Assembly (NCBI RefSeq): GCF_900089585.1
Contig: NZ_FLRH01000003.1
Location: 434,001 to 498,000 of the forward strand
From: Micromonospora sediminicola
GTDB lineage: Bacteria; Actinomycetota; Actinomycetes; Mycobacteriales; Micromonosporaceae
DNA: 64,000 bases
Direction: 5' to 3'
The translations under genes were made by a program, and so were the position numbers. The first letter of the stretch is position 1, and every line of letters starts with the position of its first letter. The notes below the pieces were generated by a model, which saw nothing but the letters and a program-made list of their open reading frames with translations, had not been told where the DNA came from and searched no databases. Shown here one piece after another: positions 25,931 through 34,633 of the stretch.

Positions 25931-26943
25931 CCTCCGATCGCGGACATCGGCCGGGCCGGCTGGAGAAAGGTCGGATCGTCGATGCCGTGGCCCGCCCGCT
26001 TGCCCCACATCGCGGCGCGCCAGCGCCGGGCCAACTCGTCGTCGTCGGCACCGCCGCGCAGCGCCGCCCGCAGGTCGGACTCCTCGGTGGCGAAGAGGCA
26101 GTTGCGCACCTGGCCGTCGGCGGTGAGCCGGGTGCGGTCGCAGTCGCCGCAGAACGGCCGGGTCACGCTGGCGATCACCCCGACCCGGGCCGGCCCGTCG
26201 TCCACCAGCCAGGTCTCGGCCGGTGCGGCACCCCGCTCGGCGGGATCGGGGCGCAACGCGAACTCGCTGCGCAGGGCGGCGAGGATCTCGTCGGCGGTGA
26301 CCATGGTCGAGCGGTCCCAGCCGTGCTGGGCGTCCAGCGGCATCTGCTCGATGAAGCGCAGCTCGTAGCCGTGCGCCAGGGCGAACCGGAGGAGGGTCGG
26401 GGCCTCGTCGTCGTTGACACCGCGCATCAGCACCGCGTTGATCTTCACCGGGGTCAGCCCCGCCTCCGCCGCGCCGGCCAACCCGGCGAGCACGTCGGCG
26501 TGCCGGTCCCGCCGGGTCAACGTGGCGAACCGGGCCGGGTCGAGCGTGTCCAGCGAGACGTTGACCCGGTCGAGACCGGCGGCGCGCAGCGCCGGCGCGA
26601 GACGGGCCAGCCCGATCCCGTTGGTGGTCACCGAGATGCGCGGCCGGGGCGTCAGCGCGGCGACCGCCGACACGATCCCGGGCAGGCCGGGCCGGATGAG
26701 CGGCTCACCGCCGGTGAAGCGCACCTCGGTGACGCCGAGGCGGCCCACCGCGACGCCGACCAGCCGGACGATCTCGTCGTCGGTCAGCAGTTGCGGGCCG
26801 GCCAGCCAGGGCAGGCCCTCGGCCGGCATGCAGTAGGTGCACCGCAGGTTGCACTTGTCGGTCAGCGAGACCCGCAGGTCCCGGGCGACGCGACCGTACC
26901 GGTCGGCGAGGACCCCGTCGGCCGGCGTCCGGGGGGCGGTCAT
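25927..26943 (-). CDS. moaA: GTP 3',8-cyclase MoaA
   Basis: 338 residues, radical SAM enzyme that converts GTP to the cyclic intermediate opening molybdenum cofactor synthesis. The N-terminal iron-sulfur site is CNLRCTYC (CxxxCxxC), followed by LPWLAG and RFTGGEPL (SAM-binding GGE). The second cluster is [18 protein letters not shown]. The C-terminus is SAIGG, the Gly-Gly tail needed for catalysis. ATG at 26943 overlaps the stop of the fructosamine-kinase-like gene (ATGA). All key cysteines are present. Confidence 0.97.
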   Translation of the reverse strand: MTAPRTPADGVLADRYGRVARDLRVSLTDKCNLRCTYCMPAEGLPWLAGPQLLTDDEIVRLVGVAVGRLGVTEVRFTGGEPLIRPGLPGIVSAVAALTPRPRISVTTNGIGLARLAPALRAAGLDRVNVSLDTLDPARFATLTRRDRHADVLAGLAGAAEAGLTPVKINAVLMRGVNDDEAPTLLRFALAHGYELRFIEQMPLDAQHGWDRSTMVTADEILAALRSEFALRPDPAERGAAPAETWLVDDGPARVGVIASVTRPFCGDCDRTRLTADGQVRNCLFATEESDLRAALRGGADDDELARRWRAAMWGKRAGHGIDDPTFLQPARPMSAIGG

Positions 26944-27854
26944 CCGTCGACCGTAGCGCGTCGGACGCCCCGCAGGGCGCCTCGGGCGGCGGAGACCACC
27001 GCGTCCGCGTACGCCGTGCCGAAGAGCGCGGTGTGCACCAGCAACAGGTGCAGTTGGTGCAGCGGCACCCGCTCCCGCCACCCGTCGGCCGGCGGCCGGG
27101 CCTCCCGGTAGGCGGCCAGGATCCGCTCCAGGTGCGGCGGGCCACCGAAGAGGGCCAACTGGGCCAGGTCGGTCTCGCGGTGGCCGCCGTGCGCGGCCGG
27201 GTCGACCAGCCAGACCCGGCCGTCGGCGCCCCAGAGCAGGTTGCCGGGCCAGAGGTCACCGTGCACCCGGGCCGGCGGCTCGTCGCCGCCGAACTCGCCG
27301 ATCCGGTCGACGACCTGCTCGACCAGGGCGGCCCCGGCGCCGTCGAGCGCCCCTCGGTCGACCGACATCCGCAGGTAGGGCAGCAGTCGACGGCGGGCGA
27401 ACCAGTCCGGCCACGGGCCGGGATCGGGCGTGTTGTCCTGGGGCAGCGCGCCGATGAACCCGGTCCACTCCGCGCCGAACGCGGTCGCGCCGGACGCGTG
27501 CAGCCGGGCCAGGCCGCGCCCGAACGCCTCCGCGGCCTCCGGGGTCGGCTCGCCCGGCTCCACCCAGTCGAGCGCGAGCAGGTCGGGCAGCGCGACCAGC
27601 ACCTCCGGCACCGGCACGGCGTCGGCCTCGCGCAGCCACCCCATGCCGGCCGCCTCGGTGGTGAAGAAGCCCTCCGGAACCGGCCGCGCCGACCGCTCCG
27701 GCCAGCTCTTGGTGAAGACGGAGTGCCCGTCGTCCAGGGTGAGCCGGGACGCGGTGCAGATGTCGCCACCGGAGACCGGCGTCTCCCGGATCCGCTGGTG
27801 GGTCAGGAAGGTCGGCAGGTGCTCCGGGTGTGCCCGCAGGTATGCCAGGTCCAT
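26940..27854 (-). CDS. Fructosamine kinase family protein (ketosamine-3-kinase-like)
   Basis: 304 residues. Seen: the kinase-like ATP region [31 protein letters not shown], the catalytic [12 protein letters not shown] and the metal-binding [14 protein letters not shown], all typical of fructosamine-3-kinases (protein deglycation or small-molecule phosphorylation). Its substrate is unknown. ATG at 27854 follows TACCTT by six bases, a leaderless promoter. It is the first gene of a tightly overlapping set with moaA, moaD and the phosphoesterase, so the cofactor genes depend on this promoter unless another lies inside. Confidence 0.9.
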   Translation of the reverse strand: MDLAYLRAHPEHLPTFLTHQRIRETPVSGGDICTASRLTLDDGHSVFTKSWPERSARPVPEGFFTTEAAGMGWLREADAVPVPEVLVALPDLLALDWVEPGEPTPEAAEAFGRGLARLHASGATAFGAEWTGFIGALPQDNTPDPGPWPDWFARRRLLPYLRMSVDRGALDGAGAALVEQVVDRIGEFGGDEPPARVHGDLWPGNLLWGADGRVWLVDPAAHGGHRETDLAQLALFGGPPHLERILAAYREARPPADGWRERVPLHQLHLLLVHTALFGTAYADAVVSAARGALRGVRRATVDG

Positions 27855-27866
27855 GAGCGCAAGGTA
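27855..27866 (-). promoter_or_regulatory. Leaderless-type -10 element of the fructosamine kinase-moaA-moaD operon
   Basis: On the minus strand TACCTT (27861-27866), six bases, then the ATG ending at 27854. Confidence 0.5.
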
Positions 27867-27935
27867 GCCGGTACCTGGGACAGCCGGGGACCGTGGCGAA
27901 ACCGCGGCGGCCGTCGATCGCCGGCCACCTGCGCC

Positions 27936-27950
27936 GATACGCTCCGTATC
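27936..27950. promoter_or_regulatory. Palindrome GATACG-CTC-CGTATC overlapping a candidate -10
   Basis: Perfect 6-base arms around CTC in the divergent region between the fructosamine-kinase operon and the DUF4192 gene. The plus-strand hexamer TACGCT (27938-27943) inside it fits a -10, so a protein bound here could block transcription of the DUF4192 gene, whose ATG is 67 bases further. Confidence 0.35.
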
Positions 27951-28016
27951 TGGGGACGGACCGCGTGTCGTCCACAGGGTCGGACGCGGGCCCCGACGAC
28001 CACGGACGCTCCCGGC

Positions 28017-29165
28017 ATGAACTCCACCGAGCGCCCACGCCTGTCCGTCCGCTCGCCCGGCGACCTCGTCGCGGCCGTGCCCTACCTGCTCGGCTTCCAC
28101 CCGGCCGACAGCATCGTGGTGGTCGCGGTACGCGGCCGGCGAGTGGTCTTCGCCGCGCGGGGCGACCTGCCCGGGGCCGGCGTCGACCCCGCCCCGGCGG
28201 CCCGGCACCTGGCCGAGGTGGTGGCCCGCCAGGAGGTCGACGCCGCCACGGTCGTCGGTTACGGGCCGGCCGCCCGGGTGACCGGCACCGTGGACGCGGT
28301 CGGCGACGCGCTGGACGCGGCAGGGCTGACCGTCCTGGACGCCCTGCGGGTCACCGACGGCCGGTGGTGGTCCTACCTCTGCGCGGAGCCGGCCTGCTGT
28401 CCCGCCGACGGCACCCCGTACGACCCGGTCGCGAGCCAGGTCGGCGCGGCGGCGGTGTTCGCCGGTCAGGTCGCCCTGCCCGACCGGGCCGCGCTGGCCG
28501 CCCAGGTGTCCGCGCTCGACGGCCCGGTCCGGCTCGCCATGCGCCGGGCCACCGCACGGGCCCGCCGCCGGTTGGCCGTGCTCGCCGGCGCATCCGTCGA
28601 CGGCGCCCCGCCCGAGGACGTCACGGTCGGTGTCCCCGCCGATGTCCCGCCCACCGGGGAGACCTCGGCGGAGGGGCCACCGGCCGAGGGCGACCCCGTG
28701 GTGGTCGTCGGCTCCGGCGGCGCGGCGCGGGCCGTGCGCGCGGCCGGCGTGGCGGCGGTGCGGGCGGCGTTCCGGCGGCAACGGCGCGGTGAGCGGCTGG
28801 ACGACGACGAGGTGGCCTGGCTGACCGTGCTGCTCACCCACATCCCGGTTCGCGACCACGCCTGGTCCCGCACCGACGGCCGGGACACCGACATCAGCCT
28901 CTGGACCGACGTCCTGCGCCGGGCCGAGCCGGACCTGATCGGGGCGCCGGGCAGCCTGCTCGCGTTCGCCGCCTGGCGGGCCGGCCACGGCGCGCTGGCG
29001 GCGGTCGCCCTGGAACGGGTGCTCACGGCCCACCCCGACCACTCGCTCGCGGTGATCCTCGACGACGCGCTCCGCCGTGGGCTGGCCCCGTCCGAGCTGG
29101 ACGGCTGGCCCGTCGTCACCGGTTCGTCGGTGCTGCGCCGCCGTCGTCGCCGTCCGCGCCGGTGA
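28017..29165 (+). CDS. DUF4192 family protein
   Basis: 382 residues. The N-terminus LSVRSPGDLVAAVPYLLGFHPADSIVVVAV is the clear signature of DUF4192, a family found almost only in actinobacteria and without known function. The C-terminal half has LLTHIPVRDHAWSR and FAAWRAGHGALAAVALERVL, also typical. A Pro/Glu/Gly-rich insertion of about 50 residues (near 200-250) separates the halves. It converges with fdhD, 11 bases apart. ATG at 28017 starts right before the conserved part. Confidence 0.87.
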   Translation: MNSTERPRLSVRSPGDLVAAVPYLLGFHPADSIVVVAVRGRRVVFAARGDLPGAGVDPAPAARHLAEVVARQEVDAATVVGYGPAARVTGTVDAVGDALDAAGLTVLDALRVTDGRWWSYLCAEPACCPADGTPYDPVASQVGAAAVFAGQVALPDRAALAAQVSALDGPVRLAMRRATARARRRLAVLAGASVDGAPPEDVTVGVPADVPPTGETSAEGPPAEGDPVVVVGSGGAARAVRAAGVAAVRAAFRRQRRGERLDDDEVAWLTVLLTHIPVRDHAWSRTDGRDTDISLWTDVLRRAEPDLIGAPGSLLAFAAWRAGHGALAAVALERVLTAHPDHSLAVILDDALRRGLAPSELDGWPVVTGSSVLRRRRRRPRR

Positions 29166-29176
29166 GCCGGCGCCGT

Positions 29177-30031
29177 TCACCCGGTTACGCGCTGCGCCCC
29201 GGCGTAGACGTTCATGGTCGGCCCGCGCAGGAAACCGACGAGCGTCATCCCGGCCTCCTCGGCCAGTTCGACGGCGAGCGTGCTGGGCGCGGAGACCGCC
29301 GCGAGCAGCGGCACCCCGGCCATCCACGCCTTCTGGGTCAGCTCGAAGCTGGCCCGGCCGGAGACCAGCAGCACGTGCCCGGCCAGCGGCAACAGGTCCT
29401 CCCGCACGGCCCAGCCGATCACCTTGTCCACGGCGTTGTGCCGGCCCACGTCCTCCCGCAGCACCACCAGCTCGCCGTCGGCGGTGAAGAGACCGGCCGC
29501 GTGCAGGCCGCCGGTGCGGTCGAACGCGCGCTGGGCGGCGCGTAGCCGGTCCGGCAGCGCGGCCAGCAGCTCGGCGCCGACCGCGAGCGGGTCCTCCCGC
29601 ACCGCGAACCGGGACCGGGTACGGACCGACTCGATGCTCGCCTTGCCGCACACGCCGCAGGAGCTGGTCGTGTAGAAGTTGCGCGCCGGGTCGGTGGTCG
29701 GCTCCGGCACGCCCGGAGACAGCACCACGTCGACCACGTTGTAGGTGTTCGGGGTCTCCGCCCCGGCGCAGAGCTGCGCCGTGTGCACGTCCTCCGCCGA
29801 CCGGATCAGCCCCTCGGTGAGCAGGAAGCCGATCGCCAGGTCGAGGTCGTCGCCGGGCGTACGCATGGTGACCGCGAGCGGCCGGCGTCGCCCCGGGCCG
29901 CCCGGCCCGACCCGGATCTCCAGCGGCTCCTCCACGGACAGGGTGTCCTGCCGGCGGATCCGGGCCCGGCCGTCGGTCACCGCCCCGAGGTCGATCCGCA
30001 GCACGCTCCGCCGGTCCGTCGCCCGTCCCAT
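29177..30031 (-). CDS. fdhD: Formate dehydrogenase accessory sulfurtransferase FdhD
   Basis: 284 residues. FdhD passes sulfur from a cysteine desulfurase to the molybdenum cofactor for insertion into formate dehydrogenase. Seen: [30 protein letters not shown], the sulfur-carrying [14 protein letters not shown] (CxxC), [24 protein letters not shown] and [16 protein letters not shown] at 30031 has a GGAGG site 8 bases before it; a longer upstream frame lacks homology. Divergent from mobA, as is often seen. No formate dehydrogenase gene lies in the window. Confidence 0.95.
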   Translation of the reverse strand: MGRATDRRSVLRIDLGAVTDGRARIRRQDTLSVEEPLEIRVGPGGPGRRRPLAVTMRTPGDDLDLAIGFLLTEGLIRSAEDVHTAQLCAGAETPNTYNVVDVVLSPGVPEPTTDPARNFYTTSSCGVCGKASIESVRTRSRFAVREDPLAVGAELLAALPDRLRAAQRAFDRTGGLHAAGLFTADGELVVLREDVGRHNAVDKVIGWAVREDLLPLAGHVLLVSGRASFELTQKAWMAGVPLLAAVSAPSTLAVELAEEAGMTLVGFLRGPTMNVYAGAQRVTG

Positions 30032-30175
30032 GCCGCCATCCTCCCTCGCGCGCCGACCGGCCCGCACCTTCGCGGCGTCCGCACCCCCGACGGCTCTGGT
30101 CCGGTCCCGCTCCCGCCGGCCCGCCCCCGCACCCGTCCCGCCGGCGCGGGACCGGGTCGGGGCGGCGCCCGTGGG

Positions 30176-30187
30176 TAGGGTGAGGCG
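30176..30187 (+). promoter_or_regulatory. Leaderless-type -10 element of mobA
   Basis: TAGGGT at 30176-30181, six bases, then GTG at 30188. Same hexamer and spacing as at moaC. Confidence 0.5.
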
Positions 30188-30787
30188 GTGACGGGGTACG
30201 CGGCGGTGCTGCTCGCCGGCGGCGCGGCCCGACGGATGCGCGGCGTGGACAAGCCCGCCCGCCCCGTCGGTGGGCGACCGATGCTGCACCGGGTGCTGGA
30301 GGCGGTGGCCGGCGCGGACGAGCGGATCGTGGTCGGCCCGGCCGGTCCGGTGCCCGAAGGGGTGCGGGTGACCCGTGAGGAGCCCCCCGGCGGTGGACCC
30401 GTGGCCGCCACCGCGGCCGGGCTGGCCCTGCTGGGGCCCGGTACGACCACCGTCGCCCTGCTCGCCGCGGACCTGCCGTTGCTCACCGCCGCGGCGGTGG
30501 ACGGGCTGCGGCGCGCGCTCGACGGGTCGCGGGCCGGTCTGGCCTGTTACGTCGACGGTGACGGGCGTCGGCAGCAGCTCTGCGGCGCGTGGCGGGCCAC
30601 GGCGTTGCGGGCGGCCCTCGACCGCCTGGCGGCGGAGCGGGGCGGCACTGTCGACGGCGCGCCGGTACGCGGGTTGCTGGCCGGTGTCGCGGTCCGTGAG
30701 GTGGCGTGGACCGGCTCGGGACCGCCGCCCTGGTTCGACTGCGACACTGACGAGGACGTACGCCGGGCCGAGGAGTGGACGAGATGA
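30188..30787 (+). CDS. mobA: Molybdenum cofactor guanylyltransferase MobA-like NTP transferase
   Basis: 199 residues. N-terminal [19 protein letters not shown] is the nucleotide-binding loop of MobA-like nucleotidyltransferases (LAGGxxxRMGxxK), with Gly replaced by Arg-Gly; LLAADLPLL holds the metal-binding Asp. In bacteria the protein joins GMP to molybdopterin to give the bis-MGD form used by formate dehydrogenases, which fits the neighbouring fdhD. Start GTG 30188 follows TAGGGT by six bases. Its stop overlaps the next ATG. Confidence 0.9.
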   Translation: MTGYAAVLLAGGAARRMRGVDKPARPVGGRPMLHRVLEAVAGADERIVVGPAGPVPEGVRVTREEPPGGGPVAATAAGLALLGPGTTTVALLAADLPLLTAAAVDGLRRALDGSRAGLACYVDGDGRRQQLCGAWRATALRAALDRLAAERGGTVDGAPVRGLLAGVAVREVAWTGSGPPPWFDCDTDEDVRRAEEWTR

Positions 30788-31041
30788 CGGTGTTGGACGA
30801 CTGGGTCACCGCGGCCTGCGCCGAGCTGGACCTGGATCCGGCCGAGGTGCCGGTGTCGAGCGTGCTCGACGTCGCCCGGGACGTGGCGCACCAGGTGCTC
30901 CGGCCGGGGGCGCCGGTCACCGCGTACCTGCTGGGGGTGGCCGTGGGACGCGGCGCGGACCCGGCCGCGGCGGCCGCGCGGCTCAGCGCGCTGGCCGGTT
31001 CCTGGCCGGTGGAACTGGACGGGACCGTACCGGCGGAGTAG
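30784..31041 (+). CDS. DUF6457 family small protein
   Basis: 85 residues. Pattern [45 protein letters not shown] matches a small helical family (DUF6457) that in actinobacteria commonly follows mobA. The function is unknown. ATG at 30784 overlaps the mobA stop (ATGA), so it is probably a partner or accessory of the guanylyltransferase. The repeated coupling suggests a role in molybdenum cofactor or formate dehydrogenase maturation, but that is inference. Confidence 0.8.
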   Translation: MTVLDDWVTAACAELDLDPAEVPVSSVLDVARDVAHQVLRPGAPVTAYLLGVAVGRGADPAAAAARLSALAGSWPVELDGTVPAE

Positions 31042-31108
31042 CCGTGCTCGGGCGCGGTTCGACGCCCACCGCCCATGGGTAGGGTGGCGGGAACGGACGG
31101 AGGCGATC

Positions 31109-32209
31109 ATGACGGCAGACCACCCCTCGGCGCCGGTCGACCAGCCTTCCGGCGGTACGCCGGAGCAGCACGAGTCGATCCTGCTCGACGAGCCGACCAC
31201 GGCCGATCTGCGGGCCAAGGTGACCGAGGCCTGGCGGGAGTTCGCCCGGGCGCTGGCCGACCGGCTGCGCGGGCTGCCCGCCGGCGGGCACCTGGAGGTC
31301 ACGCTCGACCCGACCGCCTCCGGCACCGGCGACGCCGTCTACTCGGTCAGCGCGGACGTCGGCGAGGAGGGTCGCCTGTCCGCCCGGGCGGTCGGCAACG
31401 CCACCCTGCCGCAGGGCTACCGGCTGGACCGGGCCGCGGTGGCCGACATGGTCGCGCTGGGTTGGTCGCCGCCCGGGGTGGTGCCCGGTTCCGGCGAGCA
31501 GTTCGGCCTGGACTGCGGCGTCGACGAGGCGACCCGGCTGTCCGCCGTGCTCTCCCGCACGCTGCGCGACGTCTACGGCGCCCCGCACCCCGCCTTCCTG
31601 GTCTACCTGGTGCACGACGCCGAGGGCGAGCCGCTGCCGGTGGAGCCGCTGGGCACGGCCCGCAGCGAGTTCGGCCCGGACCGGGACGTCGAGGCGGACC
31701 TGGACGAGGCGCTGGCGGCCGCGGCGGCGGCCCAGGCCGGCGAGAACGACGTGCTGGCGCTGGAGGAGCGGGTCCGGACCGTCGTGTCGACGATGCTGAA
31801 GTCGAACTCCGACCAGGTCCAGGTCGACTCCGACGGGGACATCAACATCCGGGCCGGCTCGGCGATGGTCTTCGTGCGGGTACGCGACAACCCGCCGCTG
31901 GTCGACGTCTTCTCCCCGGTGCTGACCGAGGTGGAGCCGACCGAGCGGCTCTACGTGAAGCTCTCCGAGCTGACCAACCGGATGCCGATCGGCCGGCTCT
32001 ACTGCGCCGACGACACGGTCTGGGCGTCGATCCCGGTCTTCGGCCGCAACTTCCAGGCCACCCACCTGATGCTGGCGGTGCAGGTGATGACCGGTCTGGC
32101 CGACGAGTTGGACGACCGGCTGCACGGCGAGTTCGGCGGCAAGCGTTTCTTCGGCGAGGGCGACAAGCCGGCGCGGGCGGAGGAGCACCGCACCGGCATG
32201 TACCTCTGA
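31109..32209 (+). CDS. YbjN/TY-Chap-type conserved protein
   Basis: 366 residues in three parts: an N-terminal region with EPTTADLRAKVTEAWREFARALADRL, a central region, and a C-terminal domain (about 215-350) with the YbjN or type III chaperone-like pattern VDSDGDINIRAGSAMVFVRV and NRMPIGRLYCADDTVWA. Such proteins are soluble and thought to act as chaperone-like or regulatory proteins. ATG at 31109 has a GGAGG site six bases before it. An upstream TAGGGT (about 31080) is a candidate -10 with a short leader. It converges with the quinone oxidoreductase gene. Confidence 0.75.
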   Translation: MTADHPSAPVDQPSGGTPEQHESILLDEPTTADLRAKVTEAWREFARALADRLRGLPAGGHLEVTLDPTASGTGDAVYSVSADVGEEGRLSARAVGNATLPQGYRLDRAAVADMVALGWSPPGVVPGSGEQFGLDCGVDEATRLSAVLSRTLRDVYGAPHPAFLVYLVHDAEGEPLPVEPLGTARSEFGPDRDVEADLDEALAAAAAAQAGENDVLALEERVRTVVSTMLKSNSDQVQVDSDGDINIRAGSAMVFVRVRDNPPLVDVFSPVLTEVEPTERLYVKLSELTNRMPIGRLYCADDTVWASIPVFGRNFQATHLMLAVQVMTGLADELDDRLHGEFGGKRFFGEGDKPARAEEHRTGMYL

Positions 32210-32215
32210 GCGCGG

Positions 32216-33172
32216 TCAGCGCACGTCGAGCAGCGTCTTGCCCACTGTTTCCCGGGCCTCGATCGCGGCGTGCGCGGCGGCGGCCCGGGCCAACGGGAAG
32301 CGCTGCCCGATCAGCGGCCGCAGCCGCCCGGCCGCGCCCTCGGCGAGCGCCGCCTCGGTGAGGGCGCGCAGCTCGTCCGGGCCGGGCCGGGGGCTCAGCA
32401 GCGTCACCCCGCGTGCGGCGGCGGACTCGGCCGGGATGTCCGCCCAGGCGCCGCCGGCCAGTCCGAAGCTGAGCATCCGCCCGCCGCGGTCCAGCAGGTC
32501 GAACGCCTGCCGGGCGAGCGGCCCGCCCACGCCGTCGAACACCACGTCGACGGCGCCCACGGCGTCCCGGACCCGGTCGGTCCAGCCGGCCTGCCGGTAG
32601 TCGACGACCACGTCGAGGCCGGCGGCGCGGAGCACGTCCACCTTGCGGGCGCCGCCGGCGGCGGCCACCACCGTGGCGCCGGCGGTCGCCGCCAGTTGAG
32701 TGAGCAGCGATCCGACGCCCCCGGCCGCCGCCTCGACCAGGACCCGGTCGCCCCGCCGCAGCCCGGCCGCCCCGGCCAGCATCAGGGCGGTCCGGCCGTC
32801 GGCCATCAGCGCCACCGCCGCGTCGAGCGCCAACCCCGGGGGTACGGGGACCGGCGCGCTCCGGTCGACCACGACGCGTTCGGCGTACCCGCCGGTGCCG
32901 CCGGTGGCGGTGACCACGACGCGGCCGGCGAGCGCCGGGTCGACGCCCGCTCCCAGCGCGGTGATCGTGCCGCCGACCCCGTTGCCGGGGATCACCGGCA
33001 GTTCGGCGCCGAACGGCCCGAAGCCGCTGGCCCGGAACATCGTCTCGACGAACGTGATGTTGGCGTGTGCCACGTCGACGAGCACCTGCCCCGGTCCGGG
33101 TGCCGGGTCGGGTGCCGTCCCGGGCACGAGCACCTCGGGTCCGCCGAACTCCCGCAGCCACACCGCACGCAT
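32216..33172 (-). CDS. Quinone oxidoreductase-like medium-chain dehydrogenase
   Basis: 318 residues, zinc-free MDR/quinone-reductase group. Seen: MRAVWLREFGGPEVL start, HANITFVETMFRASGFGPF, VIPGNGVGGTITALGAGV, the NADPH-binding VLVEAAAGGVGSLLTQLAATAGA (GxxxGVG) and DVVFDGVGGPLARQAFDLL. It probably reduces quinones or other electrophiles with NADPH. ATG at 33172 gives the standard N-terminus. It is the minus-strand gene after the Lrp regulator, with 55 bases between, so co-regulation is possible. Confidence 0.9.
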   Translation of the reverse strand: MRAVWLREFGGPEVLVPGTAPDPAPGPGQVLVDVAHANITFVETMFRASGFGPFGAELPVIPGNGVGGTITALGAGVDPALAGRVVVTATGGTGGYAERVVVDRSAPVPVPPGLALDAAVALMADGRTALMLAGAAGLRRGDRVLVEAAAGGVGSLLTQLAATAGATVVAAAGGARKVDVLRAAGLDVVVDYRQAGWTDRVRDAVGAVDVVFDGVGGPLARQAFDLLDRGGRMLSFGLAGGAWADIPAESAAARGVTLLSPRPGPDELRALTEAALAEGAAGRLRPLIGQRFPLARAAAAHAAIEARETVGKTLLDVR

Positions 33173-33227
33173 ACCGCCCCCTCGCTTCGAGCCGGTCACC
33201 AGTGCACGACATGAAGCGAGGTTGAGG

Positions 33228-33686
33228 TCAAGGCGTGGAGGGTCCGACGCCGGGGGACTCGACCAGCCGGGACAGCACGATGGTGCTGCGGGACGAGGTG
33301 ACGAACGACTCGGCCCGGAGTCGTTCCAGGGCCTCCTCCAGGTGGGAGATGTCGGCGGCGCGCAGGTGCACCAGCGCGTCCGCCTCGCCGGAGACGGTGT
33401 AGGCGCCGACCACCTCGGGGTGCCGGCGGGCGGCGGCGCCGATCTGCGCCGGGGTGGTCCGGCCGGCGCAGAACAGCTCGACGAACGCCTCGGTGGTCCA
33501 CCCGACGGCGGCCGGGTCGACGACGGCGGTGAATCCGCGGATGACCCCGGTCGCGCGGAGCCGGTCGACGCGTCGCTTGACGGCGGGGGCGGAGAGTGAC
33601 ACCCGGGTGCCGATGTCCGCGTACGAGGCGCGGGCGTCCGCCACGAGCAACGCAATGATTCGCTGGTCGACCGCGTCTATCTGCAA
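33228..33686 (-). CDS. Lrp/AsnC family transcriptional regulator
   Basis: 152 residues. N-terminal helix-turn-helix (IDAVDQRIIALLVADARASYADIGTRVSLSAPAVKRRVDRLRATGVI) with the usual Lrp start, followed by the ligand-binding RAM domain, including GAYTVSGEADALVHLRAAD. It probably senses an amino acid and regulates the divergent dimethylargininase gene, whose start is 68 bases away. The start is taken as TTG at 33686, which has GAGGCGGA five bases before it; TTG at 33707 is less well placed. Confidence 0.9.
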   Translation of the reverse strand: MQIDAVDQRIIALLVADARASYADIGTRVSLSAPAVKRRVDRLRATGVIRGFTAVVDPAAVGWTTEAFVELFCAGRTTPAQIGAAARRHPEVVGAYTVSGEADALVHLRAADISHLEEALERLRAESFVTSSRSTIVLSRLVESPGVGPSTP

Positions 33687-33754
33687 CGTTCCGCCTCTGG
33701 GAAGCAATGGTTGTGGCTGTTACCAAAGTTCTACCGTACCTACTCTTGGTGACC

Positions 33755-34579
33755 GTGAACCAGCAGCGAGTCTCGCGAAAGCGGACATATCTCATGTGCT
33801 CGCCCGAGCACTTCGCGGTCGAGTACGCGATCAACCCGTGGATGGACGTGACCACGGCGGTCGACGCCGACCTGGCGGTCAAGCAGTGGGACCGGCTGCG
33901 CGAGACGCTGGTCGGGCTCGGTCACGAGGTGCACCTGCTGACGCCGGAGGCCGGCCTGCCGGACATGGTCTTCGCGGCCAACGGGGCGTTCGTGGTCGAC
34001 GGCACGGTCTACGGCGCCCAGTTCAAGCACGAGCAGCGGGCCGCCGAGGCCGCCGCGCACCGGGCGTTCTACGAGGAGCGGGGCTGGCGGTTCATCGCGC
34101 CGAGCGAGACCAACGAGGGCGAGGGCGACTTCGCGTACCTGCCGGAGGCGCACGGCGGGCTGGTCCTGGCCGGCCACGGCTTCCGGACCGAGCCGGCCGC
34201 GCACGCCGAGGCGCAGGAGGCGCTCGGCCGCCCGGTGGTCTCGCTGCGCCTGGTCGACCCGCGCTTCTACCACCTGGACGTGGCGCTCGCCTCGATCGAC
34301 GACGAGAACATCGTCTACTACCCGGGCGCCTTCTCCGCGGCCAGCCAGCGGGTGCTGACCCAGCTGTTCCCCGACGCGGTCGTGGCGGACGACGAGGACG
34401 CCCTGGCCTTCGGCCTGAACCTGGTCAGCGACGGGCTCAACGTGGTGCTGAACAACGAGGCGACCCGGCTGGCCGGCAAGCTGAAGGCGGCCGGCTACCA
34501 CCCGGTGCCGGTGGAGCTGGCCGAGCTGAAGAAGGGTGGCGGCAGCGTGAAGTGCTGCATCGCCGAGCTGCGGCACTGA
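33755..34579 (+). CDS. ddaH: Dimethylargininase/amidinotransferase family protein
   Basis: About 274 residues. Guanidino-group-modifying fold; the enzyme would hydrolyse N-omega-methylarginines to citrulline, or possibly arginine-like substrates. Seen: RTYLMCSPEHFAVEYAINPWMD at the start, LPDMVFAANGAFVVDG, NEGEGDFAYLPEA, FYHLDVALASID (catalytic His) and KGGGSVKCCIAELR with the nucleophilic Cys. The start is uncertain: GTG at 33755 lies eight bases after TACTCT, a leaderless position, while GTG at 33749 lies too close. Divergent from the Lrp regulator, so it is probably controlled by an amino acid. A strong hairpin follows. Confidence 0.88.
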   Translation: MNQQRVSRKRTYLMCSPEHFAVEYAINPWMDVTTAVDADLAVKQWDRLRETLVGLGHEVHLLTPEAGLPDMVFAANGAFVVDGTVYGAQFKHEQRAAEAAAHRAFYEERGWRFIAPSETNEGEGDFAYLPEAHGGLVLAGHGFRTEPAAHAEAQEALGRPVVSLRLVDPRFYHLDVALASIDDENIVYYPGAFSAASQRVLTQLFPDAVVADDEDALAFGLNLVSDGLNVVLNNEATRLAGKLKAAGYHPVPVELAELKKGGGSVKCCIAELRH

Positions 34580-34593
34580 CCGCCGCACGCACG

Positions 34594-34624
34594 AAGGGCG
34601 GCCTCCCCCCGGGAGGCCGCCCTT
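34594..34624. terminator. Strong terminator hairpin between ddaH and the binding-protein gene
   Basis: Perfect 14-base arms AAGGGCGGCCTCCC and GGGAGGCCGCCCTT around CCC, with a T-rich end (TTTC) on the plus strand. It sits between convergent stops at 34579 and 34634 and should work in both directions. Confidence 0.85.
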
Positions 34625-34633
34625 TCTCGCGTG

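Noticed and set aside
24544..27111. An 855-codon plus-strand frame covering the phosphoesterase, moaD and moaA genes
   Set aside because: It crosses three genes with clear homology on the other strand and encodes only Arg/Gly/Pro-rich sequence.
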